Positions 54,723-63,235 of a stretch of 64,000 nucleotides of DNA are shown one piece after another (position 1 is the first letter of the stretch; every line of letters begins with the position of its first letter). The notes below the pieces were generated by a model. The model was not told the origin of the DNA, ran no database searches, and worked only from the letters and a program-made list of their open reading frames with translations. Made by a program: the position numbers and the translations under genes. This stretch comes from Bradyrhizobium betae. Lineage in GTDB: Bacteria; Pseudomonadota; Alphaproteobacteria; Rhizobiales; Xanthobacteraceae. Location of the stretch: positions 3,664,501 through 3,728,500 of the forward strand of contig NZ_CP044543.1 of assembly GCF_008932115.1 (NCBI RefSeq). The letters are read 5' to 3'.

Positions 54723-55583
54723 TCAGATGTTGGTTTGGTCCGCAGGCACGTTGCCGGGCATTTCGGAGATACCTTCTGCGGTAGCGGGCAGGCTGAGCTC
54801 GGGCCCGACATTATAGCTGGTCATCGAGAGCGACCCGAGGGAGTAGCCCCGGATGAGTGGTTGCGACCTGCCTTCCGCCGCCGCGATGCCTGCCGTGTAT
54901 AGCAGGGGGATGTAATGGTCTGGCGTCGGCACGGACCGCGCGAAATCGGGATGCTGGTTGAGCTTCAGAATCGCCGCGGGATCTTCCGCCATTTGCCGCA
55001 TGACCGCTTCGTCGAAGCGATGCGCCCAGTCCGCGCCCTCGGTCGGCCTGTTCCATTCGACAAGCCCAAGGTTGTGCACGACGTTGCCGCTTGAAAGAAC
55101 GAGAACGCCCTTGTCGCGGAGCGACGATAGGCGCGTAGCCAAGGCAATATGATACTCGAACGGCTTGTGCGCGTTGATCGAGACCTGCACCACGGGAATG
55201 TTGGCCTTGGGATAGAGATGCGCCAGGACGCTCCACGTGCCGTGGTCCAGTCCCCATTGATCATGGTCGAGGCCGACCCAGTCCGGTTTGACCGCTTCCA
55301 CGACTTCGCCCGCGACCTCCGGCGAGCCGTCGGCCGGGTATTCGAAATCGAACAACGTCTTCGGGAAGCCGTAGAAGTCGTGGATGGTACGGGGCCTGGC
55401 CATCGCCGTCACCGCCGTGGCGCCGATGAACCAATGCGCCGACACGACGAGGATTGCCCTCGGCTTGGGCAGCTTTTCGCCGAGCGACCGCCAAGCACGC
55501 GTGAAGCCGTTGAGCTCGAGTGTGTTCATCGGGCTACCGTGTCCGATGAAGAGTGCCGGCATACGGCTCGTCTGCATGTTCAT
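54723..55583 (-). CDS. ygiD: DODA-type extradiol aromatic-ring dioxygenase (YgiD-like)
   Basis: 286 residues of the class III LigB/DODA family. ALFIGHGSPMNTLE supplies the first His, VVSAHWFIG the second, then QWGLDHGTWSVLAHLYP and VVHNLGLVEW complete the set of metal and catalytic histidines. E. coli YgiD is a 4,5-DOPA dioxygenase; the natural substrate here is probably another catechol. It lies 13 bp upstream of the DUF2231 gene's start and 24 bp after the XRE-like gene. Confidence 0.92.
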   Translation of the reverse strand: MNMQTSRMPALFIGHGSPMNTLELNGFTRAWRSLGEKLPKPRAILVVSAHWFIGATAVTAMARPRTIHDFYGFPKTLFDFEYPADGSPEVAGEVVEAVKPDWVGLDHDQWGLDHGTWSVLAHLYPKANIPVVQVSINAHKPFEYHIALATRLSSLRDKGVLVLSSGNVVHNLGLVEWNRPTEGADWAHRFDEAVMRQMAEDPAAILKLNQHPDFARSVPTPDHYIPLLYTAGIAAAEGRSQPLIRGYSLGSLSMTSYNVGPELSLPATAEGISEMPGNVPADQTNI

Positions 55584-55607
55584 GTGACCGCCACTCTTTC
55601 ACCGTGC

Positions 55608-55931
55608 CTAGAGAGCGTCATCGGAGCCGACAATGCCGCCTTCGCCTTCCAAGCGTGCGATCTGTCGCGCATCCTGACGGGTGAATTTTAATCTGACGCC
55701 CGCGCCAAAACCATCGGATTCGTCGATAGCAATGACACCGAAATGGTCGAAACCGCGTCGGACAGCTTTTGCGTCGCTCTCCGAGTGAAGCCAAGCACTG
55801 CCATTCGCTTCCATCTGCTGCAGGACTTCCTGGGGAAGTCCCGCTGCGGTCGCAAAGTCATCCACACTTATCCCGGTCAGCGCACGCGCTGCGGCGATCA
55901 AGCGGCCGGTCATCATAGTCGCCTCGCTCAC
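55608..55931 (-). CDS. XRE-like helix-turn-helix protein
   Basis: 107 residues. GRLIAAARALTGISVDDFAT and AAGLPQEVLQQMEANGSAWL form the familiar rhizobial Xre-type HTH, followed by a C-terminal segment FDHFGVIAIDESDGFGAGVRLK. It may regulate its own operon or others; no operator was identified. Alternative starts (Met6, Met7) exist. Its place inside the operon, not at its edge, makes autoregulation plausible. Confidence 0.75.
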   Translation of the reverse strand: MSEATMMTGRLIAAARALTGISVDDFATAAGLPQEVLQQMEANGSAWLHSESDAKAVRRGFDHFGVIAIDESDGFGAGVRLKFTRQDARQIARLEGEGGIVGSDDAL

Positions 55932-55964
55932 GCAATCCTCCCGTGGGTACGACCGCTCAGAGAT

Positions 55965-56519
55965 CTATGAATGGTTGGAGGCGATCCATTTCGCGAAGGA
56001 CTGCATGAAGCCTTCGAAGAACTTCCGTGTCCCGTCGTTGACGAGTTTGCCGCCCGCATCGAACAGCTTATCCGCGCCTCCGATGTAAGCCTCCGGCTGA
56101 GCCATCGCCGGAACGTTCAAAAAGACAAGCGACTGCCGCAGATGGTGGTTGGACCCGAAGCCTCCGATGCCGCCAGGCGACGCAGTGACGACTGCGCCCG
56201 GCTTGCCGTTCCATGCGCTTTTGCCGTAGGGTCGCGATCCGACGTCGATCGCGTTCTTGAGCGCTGCGGGCACTGACCGATTGTGCTCCGGCGTCACGAA
56301 GAGGACCGCACTGGCGGCTGCGATGCGCTGGCGGAACGACGTCCATTCGGATGGTGGATTGTCGTCGCCATCCTGATTGTAGAGCGGGAGCTGGCCGATC
56401 TCCACGATGGACAGCTTCAGATCAGCGGGCGCAACCTCCATCAACGCATGCGCAACTTTGCGGTTTATCGAGTCCTTCCGCAGGCTGCCCACGATCACTG
56501 CAACATCTCGCCTATCCAT
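55965..56519 (-). CDS. NADPH-dependent FMN reductase
   Basis: 184 residues from ATG 56519 (AAGGAGGGAT upstream). A flavodoxin-like fold: VAVIVGSLRKDSINRKVAHA binds the FMN phosphate, LFVTPEHNRSVPAALKNAID and TASPGGIGGFGSNHHLRQ are signatures of the YieF/chromate reductase group. It reduces quinones or metals with NAD(P)H. It follows the GH79 gene by 17 bp. Confidence 0.9.
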   Translation of the reverse strand: MDRRDVAVIVGSLRKDSINRKVAHALMEVAPADLKLSIVEIGQLPLYNQDGDDNPPSEWTSFRQRIAAASAVLFVTPEHNRSVPAALKNAIDVGSRPYGKSAWNGKPGAVVTASPGGIGGFGSNHHLRQSLVFLNVPAMAQPEAYIGGADKLFDAGGKLVNDGTRKFFEGFMQSFAKWIASNHS

Positions 56520-56536
56520 TGAATATCCCTCCTTGG

Positions 56537-58159
56537 CTAACGTTTGCATGCGGTATTGGCGGCCTCGGGCATCGCGAGGAACGTGATGGTGGCCGGAGCG
56601 AATGTGACGGAGCCAGCGGCCGTCGCCTGAGCTTTCAGTTCCGGCAAGGCGTCGTTCGGACCCAGTTCGAGTACTGCATCGTTGAGTTTTACGGTTTCGG
56701 ATTGAACCGGATCGGCCGTCAGAGTGTAGCGAAGACTTGCGGCGTCGAGATCGATCGCGGTCGAGGCGCTGCGGCTGTTGTTGATCGCGAGAAGTGCCAC
56801 TCCGCCTGGCTTATCGCGCAAGCATTGCGCATAGAGGTGAAGTCCTTCCCGGGATGGCCCCACATCCAGGACCGTCGTCCCCATCAATCGCCGCCAGAGT
56901 AGGCCCCCCCAGTAGTTTGGCTTCGGTGCGTAGGTTCGTTCGTCCAACAAGCCGTAGTCGCTCGCCGCGAGCGTGTTGTGGATGACGACTTTGACGTCTT
57001 GCCGCGCGAGGCGTCCGAGTTGATCGAGGTAACGGAAGGTATCGAGAAACGTACCGGCCCACGGATTTCCCCCGCATGCCGCATCCGCGGTCTCCGTGTT
57101 CCAGAACGGCTTGCCGGGCATCGCTTTGTCGCGGACCGCGCGATAGTAGGCCAACGTCTTGTCGGTTCGCCCGAGCCAGTCTTCCGAAAGCGCGTCGGCG
57201 GCGCTCGTTCCCGTCGCTGTGCAGCGTTTCGAGGCCGCTCCGTAGTGGTGATAGGAGAACGCATCGGCATCGCCAGTAAACGCGGCGAGGTCGCCGGCTT
57301 TCAATACGGTCATCTCGCCGTAGCCGCCGCTCGCCACGCACCAGGATGCGTCAGCTTCCCCGACGGAACCGGGGCCAAGAATTCTGACGCGAGGATATTC
57401 CTTACGCATGAACGCATCGAAGACTTTGAAGTCGCGGCCGAAAGCGGTCGCGTCATAGCCCTTCGGCGCGCCGCCCATGAAGGCCAGAGTTGGTTCGTTG
57501 AAATATTCCGCAGCGGCGATCGTTCCGCCGTGTGCCATCGTGAAGGCCAGCCAGCGGCGGGCCTGGTCGGGTCGCCACACGCCGTCGGGACTGCGCGTGC
57601 CCGCGCTGGTCGGAAGGGAGGTCACGATCGGCGCATCGACAGCGCGCGAGAACGCGATCGCTCCCAACCACTGATCCCGCGTCAGCACGCCGTTGTAGCC
57701 TTCGGGTGGCGACTTCGGCGGTGTCTTCGCGTCGGTGAAATAGGTCGTGTTCGCCCAGGTGCCGCTCACGCGCACGTAAGCCGGGCCCAAGTGTCGTGCG
57801 AGCGCGCGCAAACGCCTGTTGGTGAGATCGATGGGCGGGCGATATTGATAGAGGTCCGGACTCATGCCGGCTGGCGCGGCCGTGCTTGACGCGGCTCCGG
57901 TGGCTTGGTCGCTTGCCGACGCGGAGGTCTTCTTGATGTCCTTGTAGGGCTTCCAGAAGCGGCCGCCGGTCACCTCCAACATCTCGATATTGTAGGACTG
58001 GAAGCGGTCGTCGACGGTGGATATCTGCTGTAGCTTCGAAGGTGTGATCAGTTCCGCGCTTGCGTAACCACCTGCAACAAGACCTAGGGCAACCGTCGTC
58101 ACAGTCGCACAAGCCTTGGTGACAACATCGTTGCTTTTCTTGATGTCGACCTTCGTCAT
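56537..58159 (-). CDS. GH79-like exported glycosidase (heparanase/beta-glucuronidase type)
   Basis: 540 residues from ATG 58159. A hydrophobic leader (TVTTVALGLVAGGYASA) suggests export. The GH-A clan TIM barrel shows an acid/base in AAAEYFNEPTLAF (Glu222) and a nucleophile in PFWNTETADA (Glu356), as in heparanase-like GH79. The C-terminal part is a beta-sandwich (ALLAINNSRSASTAIDLDAA). It may release glucuronic acid from plant or bacterial polysaccharide, a guess from the family. It is first in a six-gene operon, with a 20-bp palindrome-like operator 90 bp upstream. Confidence 0.8.
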   Translation of the reverse strand: MTKVDIKKSNDVVTKACATVTTVALGLVAGGYASAELITPSKLQQISTVDDRFQSYNIEMLEVTGGRFWKPYKDIKKTSASASDQATGAASSTAAPAGMSPDLYQYRPPIDLTNRRLRALARHLGPAYVRVSGTWANTTYFTDAKTPPKSPPEGYNGVLTRDQWLGAIAFSRAVDAPIVTSLPTSAGTRSPDGVWRPDQARRWLAFTMAHGGTIAAAEYFNEPTLAFMGGAPKGYDATAFGRDFKVFDAFMRKEYPRVRILGPGSVGEADASWCVASGGYGEMTVLKAGDLAAFTGDADAFSYHHYGAASKRCTATGTSAADALSEDWLGRTDKTLAYYRAVRDKAMPGKPFWNTETADAACGGNPWAGTFLDTFRYLDQLGRLARQDVKVVIHNTLAASDYGLLDERTYAPKPNYWGGLLWRRLMGTTVLDVGPSREGLHLYAQCLRDKPGGVALLAINNSRSASTAIDLDAASLRYTLTADPVQSETVKLNDAVLELGPNDALPELKAQATAAGSVTFAPATITFLAMPEAANTACKR

Positions 58160-58248
58160 GCGCGCACTTCGGGCCAGCAGCAATTCGCGACGGGCCGATG
58201 GCCGGCGCTAGGAGCCCGTCATCTTCTGCTTGGGGCCCATGAACCGGT

Positions 58249-58268
58249 ACCCACCTGATCGGGTGAGT
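58249..58268. promoter_or_regulatory. LuxR-box-like operator 1 (upstream of the GH79 operon)
   Basis: ACCCACCTGATCGGGTGAGT matches 16 of 20 positions of the perfect palindrome at 60646-60665 and shares its core ACCTGATC. It lies 89 bp before the GH79 ATG and between that gene and the LuxR-type gene. Confidence 0.7.
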
Positions 58269-58299
58269 TCGGGCGTTTCGCTAGAGGCGCAAAAAACGA

Positions 58300-59052
58300 T
58301 TATTGCGAGGGATCCGATCTGAGAATGCCGGCCATCACCGCTCGAAGGACGAGTTGTGCCCGGGAGTTGGCGCCGAGCTTGCTCTTCGCCGCCTCCACGT
58401 GAGCGTGCACGGTGTTTGGCGAGAGGCCCAAGATCATGCCGATTTGCGGATCGCTGCGGCCTACGGCGACCCACCTCAAGCATTCCGTCTCCCGCCTGGT
58501 CAGGGAGGGCGGAGCCGCGTGCGGAGCAAGGTGCATCTTGAGACCGGCTTGCGCATAGGCCTCGCACATTCCCTGCAGAAGAAAACGCTCATAATCGCCG
58601 AGATCGAGCAATCGACCCGTTCCCAGCATCACCACGCCCAGCTCGTCGTATTCCGCCCGGATCGGTGCGCAGAAGCCGTCGTAGAGGCCGTATCTGCGAC
58701 TATCCTTGAGGATAGGGGCGCCCAGGCGCGACGTGCGAGCTACCTCGTCGAGCGTGAAGGCGCCTGTCATGCGGCAGGCTGCGGAAACGACGGGGTCGTT
58801 GATTTGGTAATGCTGGGATTGATAGCGCTCCGCCCAATTCGGGACGGTGCCGCCGAACAGAAATCCGGCGGAGTGGAACTGGCCTCGGCCGAACACGCGG
58901 ATATAGCCTGCAGTGTGGAAGCCGAGGCTGATGACCCGCTCGACGAAAATCCGGTCGATTTCGGAGATGTCCTTCGCGCCGGCCAGAGCCGTTACCATTC
59001 CCTCAGCAGCGGACCTGAACGCGTCGAATTCGCCCGCGGGGTAATGTTTCAT
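58300..59052 (-). CDS. LuxR-type regulator with autoinducer-binding-like domain
   Basis: 250 residues. Residues about 20-165 resemble the autoinducer-binding domain: Trp73, Tyr77, Asp86 and Pro87 keep the spacing of the ligand-contacting W57, Y61, D70 and P71 of TraR, and a Gly at 126 in GFCAPI is at the usual G113 place, while the usual Trp about 14 residues after the Pro is Leu/Thr (GAFTLDE). Residues 183-240 are the LuxR HTH (LTRRETECLRWVAVGRSDPQ, then NTVHAHVEAAKSKLG). No luxI is seen, so it is a solo candidate. It probably binds the two palindromes nearby. Confidence 0.88.
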   Translation of the reverse strand: MKHYPAGEFDAFRSAAEGMVTALAGAKDISEIDRIFVERVISLGFHTAGYIRVFGRGQFHSAGFLFGGTVPNWAERYQSQHYQINDPVVSAACRMTGAFTLDEVARTSRLGAPILKDSRRYGLYDGFCAPIRAEYDELGVVMLGTGRLLDLGDYERFLLQGMCEAYAQAGLKMHLAPHAAPPSLTRRETECLRWVAVGRSDPQIGMILGLSPNTVHAHVEAAKSKLGANSRAQLVLRAVMAGILRSDPSQ

Positions 59053-59350
59053 GCACTCTCTCCGGGCGGCTGAGGCGACTGAACTCTACCTGCGACAGAA
59101 TAGCGCATCAGCCCGGTTGCAGCGAGTCCCAATCGGGTGAGGCTTGGAAGGTTCAGTGTTCCGACGCCGGTAGCTCTGGCTGCTATTTCCGACTTACGGG
59201 TTAGGAGGGCGTTGACGTTTCCCGTTGAACGGCGTCGTCAATCGACCCGTGGTCGCCGCGATTTCATGCGGTCGGGAGCTTCGAGCACGCTCCAAGCCTG
59301 TCTAGGCGGAACGCGTTCATGACGAGCCGCGGATCTCAGAAGCGCCGCCG
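59053..59350. other. Intergenic region upstream of the luxR-type gene
   Basis: About 300 bases. A short open frame at 59137-59322 has no ribosome site or family and is not accepted. No full copy of the ACCTGATC palindrome is found; only CTACCTGCGACAGAAT near 59086 recalls half of it. Confidence 0.4.
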
Positions 59351-60580
59351 TCACTGAAGTATGTCGAGCGCTCCATACCGATAGACCCGACCGCCTTTCA
59401 TGACGAAGTCCACCTTCGCCGTGGCGGCAATGTCCGCCAAGGGATCACCTGGCATCGCGATGATGTCCGCCTGCTTACCAGGCGCGATCACGCCGAGGTC
59501 GTCGCGTTGCAACAGTTCCGCCGCGACGCTAGTGCCCGCCTTCAGCGCCCGAACGGGAGCGATACCCGCGGCTACCATGGCCTGAAACTCCAGGACGCCT
59601 TCGCTGAACGGAAACATTCCGCAATCCGTCCCGAAAGCCACCTTAGCCTTGCTTCGTGCGATGCGCTTCTGCGCCTTCTCGATCTCCGCGACGTCGCGGC
59701 GGAATTTCCAGACCGCGTGCTCTGGAAGCTTGCCCGCCTTCATGAGCGCCTTGTCCTCCCTCGTCATCTGCATCGTGGGAACGAGAAACGAGCCGGCTTT
59801 CTCCGCCATCGCGACGCCCTCGTCGTCGATGAGGTAACAGTGCTCCAAACTTCGCGCGCCAGCTCGCAGGGCCTGCTTGCACCCCTCCGCCGCGCCGGTA
59901 TGGACCGCCAACGGTAGGCCGAGCTGCTGCGCGGTCTGCCCGAGGGACAGCATCTCGTCGTCGAACCAGGTCACTCTGGCCGGATCGTCACCCGCACTCA
60001 TGTAGCCACCGGTGTTCATCGTCTTGATCCAGTTGCCGCCGAAGGCATGCTCCATCCGGACCAACTCGCGGATCTTGGCCGGAGAGTCCGCGACCCTGGA
60101 CAGACCCATGTGGCACCGGCACGGAAACATCCCTTGCATGTCGCCGTGCCCGGCGGTCGCACTGATCATGTGAGGGGCAACGATCAGACGCGGCCCCCGG
60201 GCCATCCCGCTGTCGATGGCGTCGCGAAGATTCACGGTCGGCCATTCGGGGTCCAGCGTGCCCATGTCTCGAAGGGTGGTGAAACCGAAACGCATGTATT
60301 GCTGCGCGTAGTACAATCCGGCGAGGGCTTTCGCGGGCGAGCACTGCAGCGTTTGCCTGGCGAGATTCAGGCCGTCGATACAGAGGTGGACGTGAGTGTC
60401 GATGAATCCCGGCGAGACCGCACGCTCGCTTAGGTCGATGACTTCGGCGCCCCTGGGACGGCCTACCGAGGTCGACACTTCGACGATGGTGCCCTCGTCG
60501 ATCAGGATTTCCATCGGACCGAGCATCATGTCGCTCTGGCCGTCGAATAGCTTGCCGCATACCACGACTTTGCTTGTCAT
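59351..60580 (-). CDS. Amidohydrolase-superfamily metal-dependent hydrolase (imidazolonepropionase-like)
   Basis: 409 residues. GFIDTHVHLCIDG gives the HxH pair, KTMNTGGYMS the metal-bridging Lys region, LAVHTGAAEGCKQAL and SLEHCYLIDD the later histidines and KVAFGTDCGMFPFSEG the catalytic Asp; the fold is therefore a complete Hydrolase_1-type binuclear enzyme. It acts on amide, ester or ring bonds of unknown substrate, in the cytoplasm. It is divergent from the SDR gene with a perfect palindrome midway. Confidence 0.9.
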   Translation of the reverse strand: MTSKVVVCGKLFDGQSDMMLGPMEILIDEGTIVEVSTSVGRPRGAEVIDLSERAVSPGFIDTHVHLCIDGLNLARQTLQCSPAKALAGLYYAQQYMRFGFTTLRDMGTLDPEWPTVNLRDAIDSGMARGPRLIVAPHMISATAGHGDMQGMFPCRCHMGLSRVADSPAKIRELVRMEHAFGGNWIKTMNTGGYMSAGDDPARVTWFDDEMLSLGQTAQQLGLPLAVHTGAAEGCKQALRAGARSLEHCYLIDDEGVAMAEKAGSFLVPTMQMTREDKALMKAGKLPEHAVWKFRRDVAEIEKAQKRIARSKAKVAFGTDCGMFPFSEGVLEFQAMVAAGIAPVRALKAGTSVAAELLQRDDLGVIAPGKQADIIAMPGDPLADIAATAKVDFVMKGGRVYRYGALDILQ

Positions 60581-60645
60581 CTCCGGCCTCCTCGAACCAT
60601 CGGTTACGGTTCAACCCAAGTTAATCGCTGCGGCAGCTTGGACTT

Positions 60646-60665
60646 ACCGACCTGATCAGGTCGGT
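60646..60665. promoter_or_regulatory. LuxR-box-like operator 2 (perfect 20-bp palindrome)
   Basis: ACCGACCTGATCAGGTCGGT is its own reverse complement. It lies 66 bp before the amidohydrolase ATG and 58 bp before the SDR ATG, so one dimeric regulator could control both divergent genes. Confidence 0.78.
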
Positions 60666-60723
60666 TTCTCGACCCCGCCAAAAGGCCGATCTTCCCGTTA
60701 GGAGATGCCTTCGGAGAGCGATA

Positions 60724-61482
60724 ATGCGGAGGGTCTTGATTTCGGCGGGAGCCGCGGGAATCGGCAAGGAAATCGCCGCGGCTTTTCTGTTGGCGGGCGA
60801 TAGCGTCTACACGTGCGACATCGACCGTGCCGCGCTCGATGCGACGGCGCGTGAACTGCCGGGACTGAAGACCGGCGTATGCGACGTCGGCGATCGAAAG
60901 CAGATCGAAGCGATGATGAAGGACGCGGCATCTCAGCTCGGGGGCGGCGTCGACATCCTGGTCAACAATGCAGGCATCTCGGGCCCGACCGCTCCCGTCC
61001 AGGACGTCGATCCCGATCAGTGGGAAGCCGTCCTCAAGATCGATCTCACGGGCACGTTCCTCATCACCAAGGCCGCTATACCGCACCTCATCGAATCGGG
61101 CTGTGGCGTCATCATCAACATGTCCTCGGCGGCGGGGCGCTTCGGCAACCCGAACCGCAGCCCTTATTCCACCGTGAAGTGGGGGTTGATCGGTTTCACG
61201 AAGACGCTTTCGATGGAGCTCGGCGCCCACAACATCAGGGCCAACGCGATCCTGCCGGGCGCCGTCGACGGTGACCGGATCCATAGGGTCTTCGAGGGAC
61301 GGGCAAAGGCGAGCGGGAAGTCCGTCGAGGAGATCAAGGCCGAATCGATGTCCGATCAATCGCTGCCATATCTGGTCGATCCGAAGGATATCGCTGCGCT
61401 CGCCGTGTTTCTCGCTTCGGACGCCGCCAAGTCGATCTCAGGCCAGATCGTGCCGATCGACGGCGATATGCAGAGAAACTGA
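60724..61482 (+). CDS. Short-chain dehydrogenase/reductase
   Basis: 252 residues. The coenzyme motif ISAGAAGIGKEIA is a variant of TGxxxGIG, ILVNNAGIS follows and the catalytic residues are Ser in INMSSAAGR and Tyr/Lys in YSTVKWG. C-terminal SISGQIVPIDGDMQ is typical of the family. The substrate is unknown. The ATG follows GGAGAGCGATA. Divergence from the amidohydrolase across the palindrome suggests co-regulation and perhaps the same pathway. Confidence 0.92.
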   Translation: MRRVLISAGAAGIGKEIAAAFLLAGDSVYTCDIDRAALDATARELPGLKTGVCDVGDRKQIEAMMKDAASQLGGGVDILVNNAGISGPTAPVQDVDPDQWEAVLKIDLTGTFLITKAAIPHLIESGCGVIINMSSAAGRFGNPNRSPYSTVKWGLIGFTKTLSMELGAHNIRANAILPGAVDGDRIHRVFEGRAKASGKSVEEIKAESMSDQSLPYLVDPKDIAALAVFLASDAAKSISGQIVPIDGDMQRN

Positions 61483-61511
61483 AAGGGTGCCGCACGGCGA
61501 GGACAGCGATC

Positions 61512-61986
61512 ATGACCGAGAAGAGTCTGCGCGACCGGCTCATGGCCCTGGTGCCTGGTCTCCTACGAAAAACGGCCAGTCGACGGTTCGCCGTCCTTTT
61601 ACCCCATGGGCACCAATCCAAAGGAGATTATCATGTGCACGCCCGACGGCTTCATGTCGGCGCGACTCTCCAAGCCGGGCCGCAAGCCGTTCGCCTCCGG
61701 CCACTGGATTGTCGCGACCGATGCCGAGTTCAAGGGCGAAGCCACCAGCTAAATCGCCTACACCGGCCCGTTCGACGTCGACGAGGCGAAGCAGCATCTT
61801 ACGCACTCGATGTTCATCTCCCTGCTCCCGAACTGGATCGGTCCGACCCAGGCGCGCGACGTCCGGATCGACGGCGACCGCCTCTTCCTGGGCAGCGCCA
61901 GCCCGATCTCGTCGGCAGGCAAGACCGTCATGTCCTATCTGGAGTGGCGGCGAGCTGACGCATCCGCCATGACGCCAGGCAAATAA
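61512..61986 (+). pseudogene. Lipocalin-like domain protein, frameshift and in-frame stop
   Basis: It starts MTEKSLRDRLMA in one frame, then continues in the +1 frame as WCLVSYEKRPVDGSPSFYPM, IMCTPDGFMSARLSKPGRKP and, after a TAA at 61750-61752, IAYTGPFDVDEAKQHLTHSM then LFLGSASPISSAG and a stop at 61984. Together these reproduce a Lipocalin_5-type protein (PF13924 style, 140-150 residues). One frameshift near 61545 and one stop make expression of the full protein impossible without recoding. The intact form would be a small secreted or cytosolic binding protein. Confidence 0.75.
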
Positions 61987-62027
61987 TCCGCCGCTTAGTG
62001 GAGTTTCGAGGCAATGGGGCGTTCGAC

Positions 62028-63182
62028 ATGAAGATCCGGACGATCCTGCCGCCGAAAGGGCGCGACTATCGGCTCGACGTTCTGCGAGGTTTCGCGAACT
62101 GGGCGATCTATCTGGACCACATCCCGAACAACGCGGTCAATTGGCTCACGCAACGCAACTACGGCTTCAGCGATGCCGCCGACCTGTTCGTCTTCATCTC
62201 CGGATATACCGCCTCGTTCGTCTACGGGCGGATGATGCTCGATCGAGGCTTTACGATAGCGGGCACTCGTCTGATCAGGCGCGCATGGCAGATCTACGTG
62301 GCGCACATCATCCTTTTCGTGATGTACATCGCCGAGATCGGATATCTGGCGAAGCGCTATGCCGACCCCAATCTGCAGAACGAATTCAACGTCGCCGGCT
62401 TCATGGCGAACCCAGCGGAGACACTCTACCAGGGGCTGATACTGGCGTTCAAGCCCGTCAACATGGACGTACTTCCGCTGTACATCCTGCTGATGGTCGT
62501 GTTTCCGCCCGTCCTCTGGACCATGCTTCGACTGCCGAACCTGACGCTCGCGGCGTCCTTCCTACTGTATCTGGCTGCGCGGCATTTCGAGTGGAATCTA
62601 GCGGCCTTTCCGACGGGTTACTGGTATTTCAATCCCTTCTGCTGGCAATTCCTCTTCCTTTTCGGCGGATGGTTTGCGCTCGGAGGATCGATCGTAGCGA
62701 GGCCATTGATCCGGTCGCGCGCCATGTTGTGGCTTGGGCTCGCCTACCTGCTGTTCGCCTTCGTCATGACGATGGCGGAAAGGTTTCCGGAGATCGGTCG
62801 CGCGATGCCCGTCTGGCTGTTCGATGCGTTCAATCCGAACGACAAGACCAACCTGGCACCGTATCGCCTTCTGCACTTCATCGTCCTCGCCTTCTTCATC
62901 AACCGCTTCCTGCCACGTGACTGGCCCCCGCTCGAACGGCCGCTGTTTCAGCCGCTCGTCAAATGCGGCCAGCAATCGCTCGAGGTATTCTGTACCGGCG
63001 TGTTCCTAGCCGTCGGGGCGCACGTGGTTCTCGTCGAAGTATCCGACTCGATCTGGATGCAGATCGTGGTCAGCGTCGTCGGAATCGCGTTGATGACGGC
63101 CGTCGCGTACTACCGCTCCTGGTCGAAGGCCGCGGACAAGAAAAAAACGCCGCCCCCGGCTATGGCAAGGACGAACGGGTGA
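62028..63182 (+). CDS. OpgC-like membrane acyltransferase
   Basis: About 384 residues from ATG 62028; GTG 61998 is also in frame. Ten or so membrane helices and the OpgC pattern KGRDYRLDVLRGFANWAIYL, YGFSDAADLFVFISGYTASF and LIRRAWQIYVAHIILFVMY are plain. OpgC adds succinyl groups to periplasmic glucans in the inner membrane; relatives also act in cell-surface modification. A basic tail (KAADKKKTPPP) ends the protein. It lies between the lipocalin remnant and the M20 gene on the same strand, possibly with the SDR transcript. Confidence 0.88.
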   Translation: MKIRTILPPKGRDYRLDVLRGFANWAIYLDHIPNNAVNWLTQRNYGFSDAADLFVFISGYTASFVYGRMMLDRGFTIAGTRLIRRAWQIYVAHIILFVMYIAEIGYLAKRYADPNLQNEFNVAGFMANPAETLYQGLILAFKPVNMDVLPLYILLMVVFPPVLWTMLRLPNLTLAASFLLYLAARHFEWNLAAFPTGYWYFNPFCWQFLFLFGGWFALGGSIVARPLIRSRAMLWLGLAYLLFAFVMTMAERFPEIGRAMPVWLFDAFNPNDKTNLAPYRLLHFIVLAFFINRFLPRDWPPLERPLFQPLVKCGQQSLEVFCTGVFLAVGAHVVLVEVSDSIWMQIVVSVVGIALMTAVAYYRSWSKAADKKKTPPPAMARTNG

Positions 63183-63235
63183 AATCGAACTTCAAGACTA
63201 TCGCAAGCTACTGTTCAACATCGAAGGAGACGCCC

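Noticed and set aside
59137..59322. 61-codon frame upstream of the LuxR-type gene
   Set aside because: Arg-rich, no ribosome binding site and no recognised family; probably chance.
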